Of a stretch of 64,000 bases of DNA, positions 15,552-24,626 are shown piece by piece. Numbering within the stretch: the first letter of the stretch is position 1; each line of letters opens with the position of its first letter. The notes beneath the pieces are model-generated. The model was not told where the DNA came from and ran no database searches. It saw nothing but the letters and a program-made list of their open reading frames with translations. The DNA comes from Fundidesulfovibrio agrisoli (GTDB lineage: Bacteria > Desulfobacterota > Desulfovibrionia > Desulfovibrionales > Desulfovibrionaceae). Where the stretch lies: positions 209,655 to 273,654 of the forward strand of contig NZ_JAKZKX010000003.1 in assembly GCF_022808715.1 (NCBI RefSeq). Direction: 5' to 3'. Position numbers and translations under genes: made by a program.

Positions 15552-17270
15552 TTAGGCCATGTTCACCGCCTCGGGCATGTCGCGCTCCACGGGCGTGGCC
15601 TGGGCCCTGGGCTCGTGCCCGTGCAGCATTTGGGTGTTGGCCGCGCCCGGGGGCACCATGGGGAAGACCATGGCCGCCGGGTCCACGCGCACGTGGATCA
15701 GGCAGGGGCCGCGGCTGGCCAGGGCGTCGTCAAGTGCGGCCTGGGGGTCGTCCTGGGCGTCCAGGTCGATGCCGCGCACGCCGAAGGCCCGGGCCAGGGC
15801 GGAGAAGTCCGTGCCCGCGGCGTAGCGCGAGGCGCTGCGGCGGTTGTAGAACAGCCGCTGCTGCTGGGCCACCAGGCCGAGGCACTGGTTGTCGAGCACC
15901 ACGATCTTCACGTTGGCCCCGGTCTCGGCGAGGGTGCAAAGCTCCTGGATGTTCATCTTCAGGCTGCCGTCGCCGCTGAAGCAGACCACCTGTGCGGAGG
16001 GGTCGGCCAGGGCCGCCCCGATGGCGGCGGGCAGGCCAAAGCCCATCACGCCGAGCCCGCCGGAAGTCAGCCAGCGGCCGGGGGCCTTGAAGGGGAAGCT
16101 CTGGGCCACGAACATCTGGTGCTGGCCCACGTCGGTGACCACCACCGCGCCCTCCTCCATGCGTTCGGCCACGGCCGCGATCACGGCTCGGGCGTGGGTG
16201 CGCTCGGCGTCGTGCTCCAGGTGGGGGGCGTGCTCCTTGAGCCCGCGGATGCGCGCCAACCAGCCCCGGCGCTCGCGCGGCTCCGCCAGGTCGGCCAGGG
16301 CTTCGAGGAACTGCCCGGCGTCGGCGGCGATGCCCAGGTCGGCGGGCTTGATGCGCCCGAGCTCGGAGGCGTCCATGTTCACGTGGATGATGCGCGCCTC
16401 TGGGCAGAAGGTCGCGGGGTCGCCTGTGGCGCGGTCGTCGAAGCGGTTGCCCACGGCGATGAGCAGGTCGCACTCGTGCAGGGCGATGTTGGCGCAGGGG
16501 TGGCCGTGCATGCCGTGCATGCCCAGATCCAGCGGGTGCCCGGCCGGGATGGCCCCCAGGCCCATGAGCGTGCTGGTGGCCGGGATGGCGGCCTTCACGG
16601 CCAGGCGCAGGGCCTGCGCCCCGGCGCGCACCGCGCCGCCGCCGAGCAGCAGCACCGGGCGCTTGGCCGCGTTTATCATGGCGGCCGCGCGGGAGATGTC
16701 CCAGCCGGAGGCGGCGGGAAGGCGCTCGTCGCGGGGGGCCTGTGCGGGCATGCCTTGGGCGGGCACGGGCTGGCACTGCACATCCTTGGGGATGTCCAGG
16801 AGCACGGGGCCGGGACGGCCGGAGGCGGCCACGGCGAAGGCCTCGGCCAGGGCCTCGGGAAGCTCGGCCGCGCTGTCCACGCGACGGCTCAGCTTGGTGA
16901 TGGAGGCGGTGATGGCCACGATGTCCACCTCCTGGAAGGCGTCGGTGCCGATCATGGGCAGGGGCACCTGCCCGGTGATGCAGACGATGGGCACGCCGTC
17001 GCGCCGGGCGTCGGCGATGGCGGTGACCAGGTTGGTGGCCCCTGGGCCGGAGGTGGCGAAACACACGCCGGGCCTGCCGGTGAGGCGGGCCATGCCCTGG
17101 GCCATGAAGGCCGCGCCCTGCTCGTGGCGGGCCAGCACGTGGCGGATGCCCTTGGTTTCGGCCAGGGCGTCGTAGATGGGCAGGATGGAGCCGCCGGGTA
17201 TGCCCGCGACCACGCGCACGCCCTGGCGTTTGAGGAATTCGATGATGTAGCGGGCGCCGGTGATGCTCAT
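15552..17270 (-). CDS. ilvB: Acetolactate synthase, large (catalytic) subunit
   Basis: A TPP-dependent enzyme joining two pyruvates (or pyruvate and 2-oxobutyrate) for valine, leucine and isoleucine synthesis. The 572-aa length is usual. Seen are the N-terminal VVAGIPGGSILPIYDAL, the TPP glutamate region ARHEQGAAFMAQGMAR, TSGPGATNLVTAIADA, and the central FAD/dehydrogenase-like domain. The C-terminal TPP-binding motif is CFSGDGSLKMNIQELCT with VVLDNQCLGLVAQQQ. An AGGGAGG ribosome site precedes the ATG. No small regulatory subunit (ilvN) gene follows; the next genes are a DUF362 protein and hypF. The upstream leader peptide and terminator (17335-17469) indicate attenuation by branched-chain amino acids and support a biosynthetic role rather than another TPP enzyme. 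Confidence 0.93.
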   Translation of the reverse strand: MSITGARYIIEFLKRQGVRVVAGIPGGSILPIYDALAETKGIRHVLARHEQGAAFMAQGMARLTGRPGVCFATSGPGATNLVTAIADARRDGVPIVCITGQVPLPMIGTDAFQEVDIVAITASITKLSRRVDSAAELPEALAEAFAVAASGRPGPVLLDIPKDVQCQPVPAQGMPAQAPRDERLPAASGWDISRAAAMINAAKRPVLLLGGGAVRAGAQALRLAVKAAIPATSTLMGLGAIPAGHPLDLGMHGMHGHPCANIALHECDLLIAVGNRFDDRATGDPATFCPEARIIHVNMDASELGRIKPADLGIAADAGQFLEALADLAEPRERRGWLARIRGLKEHAPHLEHDAERTHARAVIAAVAERMEEGAVVVTDVGQHQMFVAQSFPFKAPGRWLTSGGLGVMGFGLPAAIGAALADPSAQVVCFSGDGSLKMNIQELCTLAETGANVKIVVLDNQCLGLVAQQQRLFYNRRSASRYAAGTDFSALARAFGVRGIDLDAQDDPQAALDDALASRGPCLIHVRVDPAAMVFPMVPPGAANTQMLHGHEPRAQATPVERDMPEAVNMA

Positions 17271-17334
17271 GGCTGACCTCCCTGGGTTGTCGTCCGTGTG
17301 GACGGCGGGGGAGGACTCCGGCCTTGAAATGGAA

Positions 17335-17366
17335 AACCCCCGCCGGTGGCCACACCGGCGGGGGTT
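17335..17366 (-). terminator. Attenuator terminator of the ilvB leader
   Basis: A perfect 14-bp stem AACCCCCGCCGGTG/CACCGGCGGGGGTT (17335-17348, 17353-17366) with loop GCCA is followed on the minus strand by TTTTCC. It lies between the leader peptide stop (17389) and ilvB (17270). Confidence 0.9.
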
Positions 17367-17388
17367 GAAGATCGGGTTTACAGTCCTA

Positions 17389-17469
17389 TCAACACACGCG
17401 AGTAGCGGCCTGACACTTGGTCATGCGTACTACTACGAGGGATAGAACGGTGGCGGCGATGCGTTTCAT
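17389..17469 (-). CDS. ilv leader peptide (26 aa)
   Basis: A short frame of 26 codons begins at the ATG at 17469, about 13 nt after the predicted transcription start, with an AAAGG ribosome site. The product starts MKRIAATVLSLVVVRM and ends ATRVC. It has eight branched-chain residues, among them three adjacent GTA valine codons after CTA leucine and CTC leucine. GTA and CTA are rare choices in this GC-rich genome. A terminator hairpin follows before ilvB. This is the build of classical ilv leaders (ivbL, ilvL). Slow decoding of Val/Leu codons would let an anti-terminator form and raise ilvB expression. The exact anti-terminator pairing was not resolved. Confidence 0.87.
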   Translation of the reverse strand: MKRIAATVLSLVVVRMTKCQAATRVC

Positions 17470-17488
17470 TTCGATTACCTTTCGGTGA

Positions 17489-17517
17489 TTGCTACGCCCG
17501 GTGCGGCGGGCTGTCAA
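17489..17517 (-). promoter_or_regulatory. Promoter of the ilv leader-ilvB unit
   Basis: On the minus strand TTGACA (17512-17517) and TAGCAA (17489-17494) are spaced by 17 nt. Transcription should start near 17482, just ahead of the leader start codon, as expected for an attenuator. Confidence 0.75.
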
Positions 17518-17713
17518 GATTGGAATCGCGGGATTATGTCTTGTTGTAGTCTCCTGGCGGGCCTGCTCCGGGCGGGGCGCTGACCTGCCCGGTATTTTTC
17601 GGCCCACTGAACGTGAGAAGGTGGCTACTGGCGACGAAAAAGGAGCCATGCTTATAACTTTCAGAAGAGCAGATGGTGAAGATCTTCTGCGAGGCCGACC
17701 GTGAATCACCCAC

Positions 17714-18022
17714 CTATGTGATGGGATAAAGCACGACACCCACACGTTCAATGTGATCGCGCAATTGTGCATGGGCTAGTTGGCTAAACACCGAAAGATC
17801 GATGACGTACGGCAGGTCAAGCTCATCGAGTTCGTCGAGTATCCGATCCTTTTCCTTCTGGGGGATACCCTCGCCATAAAGGGCTAGGTCGATATCCGAA
17901 CCCGGCTTGTAGGTCCCTTTGGCACGCGATCCATACAGCACCACTTTCTCGACATTGGGGTGCTTTGCGAAAACCGATCTGATTTTCTCGATCGTCTGCT
18001 CGCTAAGTCCGAACAACATCAT
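17714..18022 (-). CDS. MNT-type nucleotidyltransferase, probable antitoxin of a HEPN/MNT pair
   Basis: A protein of about 102 aa (start at MMLFGLSEQ; the frame is open a little further upstream). It has the minimal nucleotidyltransferase motif GS-x10-DxD (Gly31-Ser32 ... Asp43-Ile-Asp45) in the context LYGSRAKGTYKPGSDIDLAL. Proteins of this size pair with HEPN proteins. In the MntA-HepT system the nucleotidyltransferase AMPylates and silences the HEPN RNase. The start overlaps the end of the HEPN gene by about 20 bp. Base composition is lower in GC than the neighbours, suggesting acquisition. A housekeeping role of the HI0073 type cannot be excluded. Confidence 0.85.
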   Translation of the reverse strand: MMLFGLSEQTIEKIRSVFAKHPNVEKVVLYGSRAKGTYKPGSDIDLALYGEGIPQKEKDRILDELDELDLPYVIDLSVFSQLAHAQLRDHIERVGVVLYPIT

Positions 18023-18443
18023 CCATCCCCGAGTGATCATAGAGGACACTGAATCTCTTGGCCATCTTTAGAAAGGCAGGGTGGTGTTCCTCCAGGATTC
18101 TGCCGACAATCTCTTGGGCTGTCTCCTGGTCGTAGGTGTGGGACGAGAGATTCCTATCCCTGATCATCGTCATCCACGTTTCGCCATCTTCAATCAGGCC
18201 ATTCCTGAACGCCTCTCGGACGGCACCTCGTGAACCTACGACGTCTCTGACGCCTTGATACTCAAGATAATCCTTCAAGACGTTCCACGCCAGTTCATGC
18301 GTGAACTCGAATGACTGGATAACTCCCTGTTCTTCCAACGTCGTGAGATCTCGCTCCCCGGCCAGCTTTGCAGCGTCGGAAAGAGTCTGAAGCGCCTTCA
18401 GATAGTTGTCAAATCGCTGTTTCCAACGGATATCTTCCGACAT
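18003..18443 (-). CDS. HEPN-like HI0074-family protein, probable RNase toxin partner
   Basis: A 146-aa helical protein of the nucleotidyltransferase substrate-binding (HI0074) family. It contains RNLSSHTYD, with Arg97 and His102 forming the R-x4-H pattern followed by x-Tyr that marks HEPN RNases such as HepT. FTHELAWNVLKDYL and FRNGLIEDGETWM are also family-like. A GGAG site precedes the ATG. The downstream overlap with the nucleotidyltransferase gene makes a two-gene unit. In HEPN/MNT systems this member is the toxin. Whether it is active here is inference. Lower GC than flanking ilvB and umuC. Confidence 0.85.
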   Translation of the reverse strand: MSEDIRWKQRFDNYLKALQTLSDAAKLAGERDLTTLEEQGVIQSFEFTHELAWNVLKDYLEYQGVRDVVGSRGAVREAFRNGLIEDGETWMTMIRDRNLSSHTYDQETAQEIVGRILEEHHPAFLKMAKRFSVLYDHSGMDDVVRT

Positions 18444-18633
18444 GACTAATCTCCGTGGCCCCGGCGTGAAGTGTGCGGAGAGAACTCAAGGATTCCGCAA
18501 CTTCCGCATTCAGCGCTGCAATGTTTTCCTGTGGGGTGATCAACAAATCAGGGTTGAAGCCGCAATTAACTCCCCACAACCATTTCCAGATACCCTGCCG
18601 CACAATGGTTTACAAGAGCAGGCAAGATTCTCC

Positions 18634-19893
18634 TCACGCCCTGGCCACGGGCAGCTCCTCCCAGACGGTGGTGTAGCGGGGCGAGCGCCTCCCCTGGCGC
18701 ATCCGCCAGGTGCGCTCCACGCCGCAGGCCGCCGGGAACAGCGTGTCGCGGCCCCAGCGGGCGTTGATCGTATCCAGGGCGGCCATGAGCCTGCCGCCGC
18801 GTTCGTCCGGCGCGTGCAGCAGGGAGAGCTGAGCGCCCTGCGCGGGCTCGATGCCGCAGAGCATGACCCCGGCCTTCTTGTAGCGGAAGCCAGGGCGGAA
18901 GATGCGCTCCAGCACGGCCGCGCCCTGGGCGATCAGGCGCGGGGTGTCGTCGGTGGGCGGGTCCAGGGCCTGGCTCTGGGAGGCGCTGTACTGGGGCTCT
19001 CCCTCGATGAAGGTGTTGGTCTGCACGAAGACCAGGATGGAGGCGGCGCGGCTCTTCTGGGCGCGCAGCTTCTCGGCCGCGCGGGAGATGTACTGCCCCA
19101 GGGCCTCGCGCAGGTGCTCCAGGCTGGTGACGGGCCGCCCGAAGGAGCGCGAGGAGATGATGCTCTGCTTGGGCTTGGGGGCCAGCTCCAGGGGCAGGCA
19201 GGGGGTGCCGTGCAGCTCCAGCCAGGTGTGCAGGCCGCCCACGGTCATGGCCTTGCGCACGAACTCGCGGGGCAGGGCCATGAAGTCCAGGGCGGTGCGC
19301 ACCCCGCGCTCGCGCAGGCGGCGGCCGTGGCGCGGGCCTATCCCCCAGACGTCCTCCACGTCCAGGCGGGCCAGCAGCTCCCGCCGGGCCTCGCCCTCGG
19401 GCAGGACGAGCACTCCGCGCATGGAGGGATCCTTCTTGGCCAGGCGGTTGGCGGCCTTGGCCAGGGTCTTGGTGGGGGCCACCCCGATGGAGACCGGGAT
19501 GCCCGTGTCGCGCCGCACGCGCTCGCGGATCATCCGGGCGTGGGGTTCGGGGCCGCCGGGCAGGCCGTCCAACTCCAGGAAGGCTTCGTCGATGGAGTAG
19601 ACCTCCATGCGCGGGGCGAGCGCCCCGGCGGTGGCCATCACCCGGGCGGACATGTCGCCGTAGAGGGTGTAGTTGGAGGAGAACACCGCCACCCCGGCCC
19701 GGGCGCAGCGCTCCCGGCACTTGAACTCCGGCTCGCCCATGCGGATGCCCAGGTCCTTGGCTTCCTGGGAGCGGGCGATGACGCAGCCGTCGTTGTTGGA
19801 GAGCACCACCACGGGCCGCCGGGCCAGGGCCGGGTTGAAGGCGCGCTCGCAGGAGGCGTAGAAGTTGTTGCAGTCCATCAGCGCGAAGAGCAC
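18634..19893 (-). CDS. umuC: Y-family translesion DNA polymerase, UmuC-type
   Basis: The catalytic subunit of an error-prone polymerase V-like enzyme. The 419-aa product has the N-terminal FALMDCNNFYASCERAF metal-binding motif, VVLSNNDGCVIARS, the second acidic motif YSIDEAFLEL, and GIGVAPTKTLAK-like and VWGIGPRHGRRL helix-hairpin-helix segments. The C-terminal UmuC domain holds GVMLCGIEP. The start codon is GTG, with GGAGGAGG directly upstream, which decides the start; it overlaps the umuD end by 16 bp. It is the second gene of a umuDC operon, presumably SOS-induced. Confidence 0.95.
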   Translation of the reverse strand: MLFALMDCNNFYASCERAFNPALARRPVVVLSNNDGCVIARSQEAKDLGIRMGEPEFKCRERCARAGVAVFSSNYTLYGDMSARVMATAGALAPRMEVYSIDEAFLELDGLPGGPEPHARMIRERVRRDTGIPVSIGVAPTKTLAKAANRLAKKDPSMRGVLVLPEGEARRELLARLDVEDVWGIGPRHGRRLRERGVRTALDFMALPREFVRKAMTVGGLHTWLELHGTPCLPLELAPKPKQSIISSRSFGRPVTSLEHLREALGQYISRAAEKLRAQKSRAASILVFVQTNTFIEGEPQYSASQSQALDPPTDDTPRLIAQGAAVLERIFRPGFRYKKAGVMLCGIEPAQGAQLSLLHAPDERGGRLMAALDTINARWGRDTLFPAACGVERTWRMRQGRRSPRYTTVWEELPVARA

Positions 19894-20306
19894 GGCGCGC
19901 CTCCTCCGCCCGTAAGGCGGTGGATGACGTGGGTGGCCACGCCCCAGATCTCCACGGCGTTCTCCTCGTTCAGGGGGATGGGGGCGAAGTCAGGGTTTTC
20001 GGGGGCCAGCACCAGCAGGCCGCCCAGGCGCTTGAGGCGCTTCACCGTGAGTTCGCCGTGCACGGCGGCCACCACCACATGGCCGGGCCTGGGCTCCACG
20101 GAGCGGTCCACCACCAGCAGGTCGCCCGAGGCGATGCCCGCGCCGCGCATGGAGTCCCCCTGGACGCGGATGAAGTAGGTGGAGGCCGGGTTGCGGACCA
20201 GGTGCTCGTTCAGGTCCAGGCGCTGGTCCAGGTAGTCCTCGGCAGGCGAGGGGAACCCGGCCGGGGCCGTGGCCAGGGGCAGCGGAAGGGGCGTATGTCC
20301 TTGCAT
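19878..20306 (-). CDS. umuD: UmuD-type self-cleaving polymerase subunit
   Basis: The partner of umuC, a 142-aa S24 peptidase. The start is the ATG of MQGHTPLP; the long frame upstream belongs to other sequence. It keeps the self-cleavage dyad: Ser52 in VQGDSMRGAG and Lys89 in ELTVKRLKRLGG. A plausible Ala16-Gly17 cleavage site lies in APAGFPSPAEDYLD. After cleavage UmuD' would activate UmuC. Its intact dyad contrasts with the two CI-like regulators at 9956-11485. Its promoter overlaps a palindrome (20312-20334), probably the SOS operator. The last 16 bp overlap umuC. Confidence 0.94.
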   Translation of the reverse strand: MQGHTPLPLPLATAPAGFPSPAEDYLDQRLDLNEHLVRNPASTYFIRVQGDSMRGAGIASGDLLVVDRSVEPRPGHVVVAAVHGELTVKRLKRLGGLLVLAPENPDFAPIPLNEENAVEIWGVATHVIHRLTGGGGAPCSSR

Positions 20307-20311
20307 GACGA

Positions 20312-20342
20312 TGTGTATAGTCTTGCGATACACAAATGGCAA
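20312..20342 (-). promoter_or_regulatory. umuDC promoter with overlapping operator palindrome
   Basis: On the minus strand TTGCCA (20337-20342) and TATACA (20314-20319) are 17 nt apart. A perfect inverted repeat TGTGTAT-N9-ATACACA (20312-20318, 20328-20334) covers the -10 and spacer, so a bound repressor would block polymerase. Given the umuDC context, a LexA-type box is the natural reading. Confidence 0.75.
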
Positions 20343-20374
20343 GTCTGAACGCACATTGCTCGGCGGCGGGCCGC

Positions 20375-22399
20375 CTACTGTTCGGGGTGGTCGTCGGCGA
20401 AAGTGGAGGTGGTGGCGTCGGCGAACCAGAAGTTGTTCTTGCCGCGGCCCTTGGCCCGGTACATGGCGGTGTCGGCGTGGTTGAGCAGCTGGTTGGCGGT
20501 GGCGCCGTCCTGGGGGGAAATGGCGATGCCGATGCTCGCGCCCACGCGGACCGTGGTTCCGCCGATGTCGAAGGGTTCGGCGGCCGCCTCCAGCATGCGC
20601 GTGGCGATGGCCGCGGCCTCGTCCGGACGGACCAGGTCGATGAGCACGGCCACGAACTCGTCGCCGGCGTAGCGGGCCAGGGTGTCGTTGGCGCGCAGGC
20701 ACCCGCCCAGGCGGCGGGCCATGCGGCGCAGCAGATCGTCGCCGGCCACGTGGCCGTGGGTGTCGTTGACGCGCTTGAACTCGTCCAGGTCTAGGAAGAG
20801 CACGCCCACCTTGGTCTGGTTGCGTTCCGAGGTGGCGATGGCCTGCTCCAGGCGGTCGGCCAGCAGCAGACGGTTGGGCAGGCCGGTGAGCCCGTCGTGG
20901 AAGGCCAGCTCGCGGATGCGCTCCTCGCTGCGGGTCTTTTCCGTCACGTCGGTGATGACCAGCAGGTAGCCCCTGCCGCCGCGCCGCCCGGCCACGGGGC
21001 TGAAGTTGAGCTCATAGAGGCCCTGCTGCCTGGGCAGGGCGGTGGTCAGGCGGATGCGCCCGGAGTCACGCAGGATCTCCATGCCGGGCCATCCCTCCGG
21101 GACGGCGCCGCCGCCCGCGAGGACCTCCTGCCAGGGCTTGGAGACGATGTCGCGCAGGGGGAGCCGGAAGAGGTCCTCGGCGACGCGGTTGACGCGCAGA
21201 ACGCGGCCGTTGGCGTCGAGCACCAGGAGCGCCTCCTGCACGGAGTTGAAGGTGCGCTCCCAGTCCTCCGCGGCGCTGCGCAGGGAGGCCAGGGTCTGCT
21301 TGAGGCGCACCGAGAGCTGGAAGAAGGCCCGGGCCAGCTTGCCGATCTCGTCGTTGGAGCGCATCTTGCGCAGGGCGTCCAGGGCGCTGGAGGCGAAGGG
21401 CCGGGTGAGCGCGCCGCCGGGTTTCTGCAGATCCTGGCTGATGATCTGGGCGGCGGCCTCCAGGGCTTCGAGGGGGCGGGCGATGCGGCGCATGGCCAGC
21501 AGCCCCGCAGGAATCACCAGGGCCAGCACGGCCACGAAGAAGACGCCCACGGCGAGCAGGGCCTCGTCGAGGTTGGCGAAGGCCTCCTTGGTGCCCACCT
21601 GGGCCAGCACGTGCCAGCCCAGCTCCGGCACCTTGCGTGAGGCGATGAGCATCTCCACGCCCTTGCTGTTGACCGTCTCCCCCACGCCCTCGAAGCCTTG
21701 GAGCGCCTTGTCCAGGAAGAGGTTCTGCCCGTGGCTCAGGGAGGTGAATATCCTGCCGCGCTCCGGATGCATCAGGAACTGGCCGGAAGCGCTGACCACG
21801 TAGACGTAGCCGCCCTTGCTCATCCTGCGCCCGCCCTCGCTCAGCGCGTGGGGGGAGAAGAGGTTCAGCGAAGCGCAGACCAGGCCCAGCATCTTGCCGC
21901 CCGGGCCGAATATCGGGGCGGCCACGGTCATGACGGGGAGGCCCGTCCGCGCGGAGAGGTAGGGCGGGCTCAGCACCGCGCGGCCGCTGCTCATGGCGCC
22001 CTGGTAGTATTCGCGGTAGGCGAAGCTCTCGCCTGCGAGCTCGGGGTGCGCGGGGTAGTCCGTGAGGAAGATGCCCGCCGGGTTGAGCAGGAACAGCCCG
22101 TTCTCGAACTGGGGGAACAGCCGGAACTGCAGCCGCAGGTAGGCGCGGAGCCTTTCGACGTCGGAGGCCGCCAGGGCGTCCAGGGGCAGGTTGGCGGCGA
22201 TGGCCTCCGTGTCGCGGATGCTGCTCTCCATGTATTTGCGGATGTCGTTGGCCACGCCGTCGGCTTCCGCCACCAGCCCGTCGAAGACCACTTGCCTCAA
22301 GGCCGCCTTTTGGTAATTTAGCAGAAAGAGGCTCGTCCCGGCGATGACCGCCAGAACAAGTCCCGAAAGAAGAAGTGTGGCCTTTGAATGCAGCTTCAT
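20375..22399 (-). CDS. Membrane diguanylate cyclase with extracytoplasmic sensor domain
   Basis: This 674-aa protein should make cyclic di-GMP from two GTP. Layout: transmembrane helix at about 8-28; periplasmic double-Cache-like sensor at about 30-270 ([58 protein letters not shown]); a second transmembrane helix at about 280-305; a HAMP-like linker; a PAS-like segment ([14 protein letters not shown]); and the C-terminal GGDEF domain ([29 protein letters not shown]). The active-site loop reads AGDEF, a common active variant. A preceding RAND fits the RxxD inhibitory site. No EAL domain. The Cache fold suggests sensing of small organic ligands. Confidence 0.93.
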   Translation of the reverse strand: MKLHSKATLLLSGLVLAVIAGTSLFLLNYQKAALRQVVFDGLVAEADGVANDIRKYMESSIRDTEAIAANLPLDALAASDVERLRAYLRLQFRLFPQFENGLFLLNPAGIFLTDYPAHPELAGESFAYREYYQGAMSSGRAVLSPPYLSARTGLPVMTVAAPIFGPGGKMLGLVCASLNLFSPHALSEGGRRMSKGGYVYVVSASGQFLMHPERGRIFTSLSHGQNLFLDKALQGFEGVGETVNSKGVEMLIASRKVPELGWHVLAQVGTKEAFANLDEALLAVGVFFVAVLALVIPAGLLAMRRIARPLEALEAAAQIISQDLQKPGGALTRPFASSALDALRKMRSNDEIGKLARAFFQLSVRLKQTLASLRSAAEDWERTFNSVQEALLVLDANGRVLRVNRVAEDLFRLPLRDIVSKPWQEVLAGGGAVPEGWPGMEILRDSGRIRLTTALPRQQGLYELNFSPVAGRRGGRGYLLVITDVTEKTRSEERIRELAFHDGLTGLPNRLLLADRLEQAIATSERNQTKVGVLFLDLDEFKRVNDTHGHVAGDDLLRRMARRLGGCLRANDTLARYAGDEFVAVLIDLVRPDEAAAIATRMLEAAAEPFDIGGTTVRVGASIGIAISPQDGATANQLLNHADTAMYRAKGRGKNNFWFADATTSTFADDHPEQ

Positions 22400-22517
22400 G
22401 GTGTTTCGGGATGCATGCTACGCGGTTTCCGGCCGGATTTCCACGGAGGGAAGCCCGTATTTTTCTCTAGGCGTCACGGCGTTCCAGCCCCAGCCGCCCA
22501 CCACGCAAGGAGGCTCC

Positions 22518-24584
22518 ATGTCCCGCCCCGCCAACGCGCTCATCAACGAAAAAAGCCCCTACCTGCTCCAGCACGCCCACAACCCCGTGGACTGGCAGCC
22601 CTGGGGGCAGGCGGCCTTCGCCAGGGCCAGGGCGGAGAACAAGCCGCTGTTTCTCTCCATCGGCTACTCCACCTGCCACTGGTGCCACGTGATGGAGCGA
22701 GAGAGCTTCGAGGACGAAGACGTGGCGGCCTTGCTCAACAGCGTGGCCGTGCCAGTCAAGATCGACCGCGAGGAGCGTCCCGACCTGGACGCCGTGTACA
22801 TGAAAGCCTGCCAGATGATGACCGGCGCGGGGGGGTGGCCGCTCTCCGTGTTCGTGGACCATCAGGGGCGGCCCTTCTTCGCGGCCACGTTCATCCCCAA
22901 GGTCTCGCGCTTCGGGCGCATGGGCATGATGGAGCTTCTGCCCGCCCTGGCCAACGTCTGGAACAACCGGCCGGAGGAGGTGGAGCGGGCAGCGGGCAAC
23001 GTGCACCAGGCCCTGCTGCGCCTGGGCGAGGAGAAGCCCGAGGGGCAGGGCGCGCTGGCGGAACCGGACTCCACGCTGCTGGACGCCGCCTTCGACCAGC
23101 TGGCCCAGCGCTTCGACCAGAAGAACGGCGGCTTCGGCGATGCCCCCAAGTTCCCAGCGCCCCATCAGCTGCTCCTGCTGCTGCGCCGCCACGCCCGCAA
23201 GGCCGACCGGGCCGCCCTGGGCATGGTGCTGCGCACCGTGGAGGCCATGCGCCTGGGCGGCGTGTTCGACCAGGTGGGCCTGGGCTTCCACCGCTACTCC
23301 ACCGACGCCCACTGGCTGCTGCCCCACTTCGAGAAGATGCTCTACGACCAGGCCATGATGCTCATGGCCTGCGCCGAGGCGTACCAGGCCTCGGGCGAGC
23401 CGCTCATGGAGCGCACCGCCCGGGAGGTTATCCGCTACGTGTTGAGCGACATGACCAGCCCCGAAGGGGCCTTCTACAGCGCCGAGGACGCCGACAGCGA
23501 AGGCGAGGAGGGCAAGTTCTACGTCTGGAGCGTGGTCGAGATCCGGGAGCTGCTGTCCCCGGAGGATGCGGCCCTGTTCATCCGGCTGATGAACCTGCGC
23601 CCCGAGGGCAACTTCGCCGAGGAGGCCACGGGCGAGCTCACCGGGCACAACATCCCGCACCTGAGCGAGTGGCCCGGCCCCGAGGAGGAGCGCCGCCTGG
23701 AGGCCATCCGCGAGATCCTGTTCGCCCAGCGGGAGCAGCGCGTGCACCCCCACAAGGACGACAAGGTGCTCACGGACTGGAACGGCCTGATGATCGCCGC
23801 CCTGGCCCAGGCCGGGCGCATCCTGGGGGACGGCGGGGCGCTGGAGGCCGCCTCCCGCGCGGCGGACTTCATCCTGGCCCGGCTGCGCACCCCCGAGGGC
23901 AGGCTGCTGCACCGCTACCGCGACGGCGACGCCGCCATCGCCGCCACCCTGGACGACTACGCCTTCCTGATCTGGGGGCTGACCGAACTGCACCAGGCCA
24001 CGGGCGACCCGGTCTGGCTGGAGGCCGCTCTGGAACTGGCCGGGATCATGGTCCGCGATTTCGAGGACAAGGAGAACGGCGGCTTCTTCCTCACCGCCTC
24101 CGACGCCGAGGAGCTGCTGGTGCGCCACAAGGATTTCGTGGACGCGGCCCTGCCCTCGGGCAACTCGGCGGCCATGCTGGTGCTCACGCGGCTCTCCCGC
24201 CTGTGCGGCAGGCACGAGCTGGCCGAACAGGCCGCCCGCACCGTCCGGGCGGCCGGGCCTTCCCTGCGCGTCTACGTCTCGGGCTACACCATGCTGCTCT
24301 GCGCCCTGGATTCGGCCCTGGGCCGCAGCGCCGACGTTGTGCTCACCGGCCCCACGCCCGAGAGCTTGGACCCCTTCCGGAAAGCCCTGCGCTCGGCTCA
24401 CCTGCCGGACACTCTCGTGCTGGAGCGGCCGGAGCACGGGCTCGGGGAGTTGGCCCCGTACACCGCCATGATGACGCCCAAGGACGGCAAACCCACGGCC
24501 TACGTTTGCGTGAGCGGGGTCTGTCAGCCCGCCGTCACGGACCCGGAAGCCATGCTCAGGCTGCTGCGGGGGGGAGTGTATTGA
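22518..24584 (+). CDS. YyaL/DUF255-family thioredoxin-domain protein
   Basis: A 688-aa cytoplasmic protein starting at MSRPANAL, with AAGGAGG just upstream. The N-terminal 170 residues are a thioredoxin-like DUF255 domain: [18 protein letters not shown], then the redox motif [16 protein letters not shown] with Cys53 and Cys56, and RPDLDAVYM. The rest is an alpha/alpha-barrel, glucosidase-like region ([42 protein letters not shown] in pieces, [34 protein letters not shown]). This is the YyaL/spermatogenesis-associated protein 20 family, widely conserved, function not settled. It is divergent from the diguanylate cyclase gene. The gene is single; a separate promoter for the next pair overlaps its stop codon. 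Confidence 0.92.
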   Translation: MSRPANALINEKSPYLLQHAHNPVDWQPWGQAAFARARAENKPLFLSIGYSTCHWCHVMERESFEDEDVAALLNSVAVPVKIDREERPDLDAVYMKACQMMTGAGGWPLSVFVDHQGRPFFAATFIPKVSRFGRMGMMELLPALANVWNNRPEEVERAAGNVHQALLRLGEEKPEGQGALAEPDSTLLDAAFDQLAQRFDQKNGGFGDAPKFPAPHQLLLLLRRHARKADRAALGMVLRTVEAMRLGGVFDQVGLGFHRYSTDAHWLLPHFEKMLYDQAMMLMACAEAYQASGEPLMERTAREVIRYVLSDMTSPEGAFYSAEDADSEGEEGKFYVWSVVEIRELLSPEDAALFIRLMNLRPEGNFAEEATGELTGHNIPHLSEWPGPEEERRLEAIREILFAQREQRVHPHKDDKVLTDWNGLMIAALAQAGRILGDGGALEAASRAADFILARLRTPEGRLLHRYRDGDAAIAATLDDYAFLIWGLTELHQATGDPVWLEAALELAGIMVRDFEDKENGGFFLTASDAEELLVRHKDFVDAALPSGNSAAMLVLTRLSRLCGRHELAEQAARTVRAAGPSLRVYVSGYTMLLCALDSALGRSADVVLTGPTPESLDPFRKALRSAHLPDTLVLERPEHGLGELAPYTAMMTPKDGKPTAYVCVSGVCQPAVTDPEAMLRLLRGGVY

Positions 24585-24609
24585 CGAAACTTGTTCAGGC
24601 TACTATTTT
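24581..24609 (+). promoter_or_regulatory. Promoter of the toxin-antitoxin-like pair
   Basis: TTGACG (24581-24586) and TATTTT (24604-24609) are spaced by 17 nt. The -35 box overlaps the YyaL-like stop codon. Transcription would begin near 24616, which favours the ATG at 24627 over the one at 24612. Confidence 0.65.
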
Positions 24610-24626
24610 AGATGTTGGAGATAGCC

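Noticed and set aside
17489..17704. A 71-codon plus-strand frame in the ilv promoter region
   Set aside because: It lies antisense over the ilv promoter and has no ribosome site.
18409..18603. A 64-codon minus-strand frame just upstream of the HEPN-like gene
   Set aside because: It overlaps the HEPN-like start and resembles no family I know. It could be a remnant, but evidence is too thin to list.
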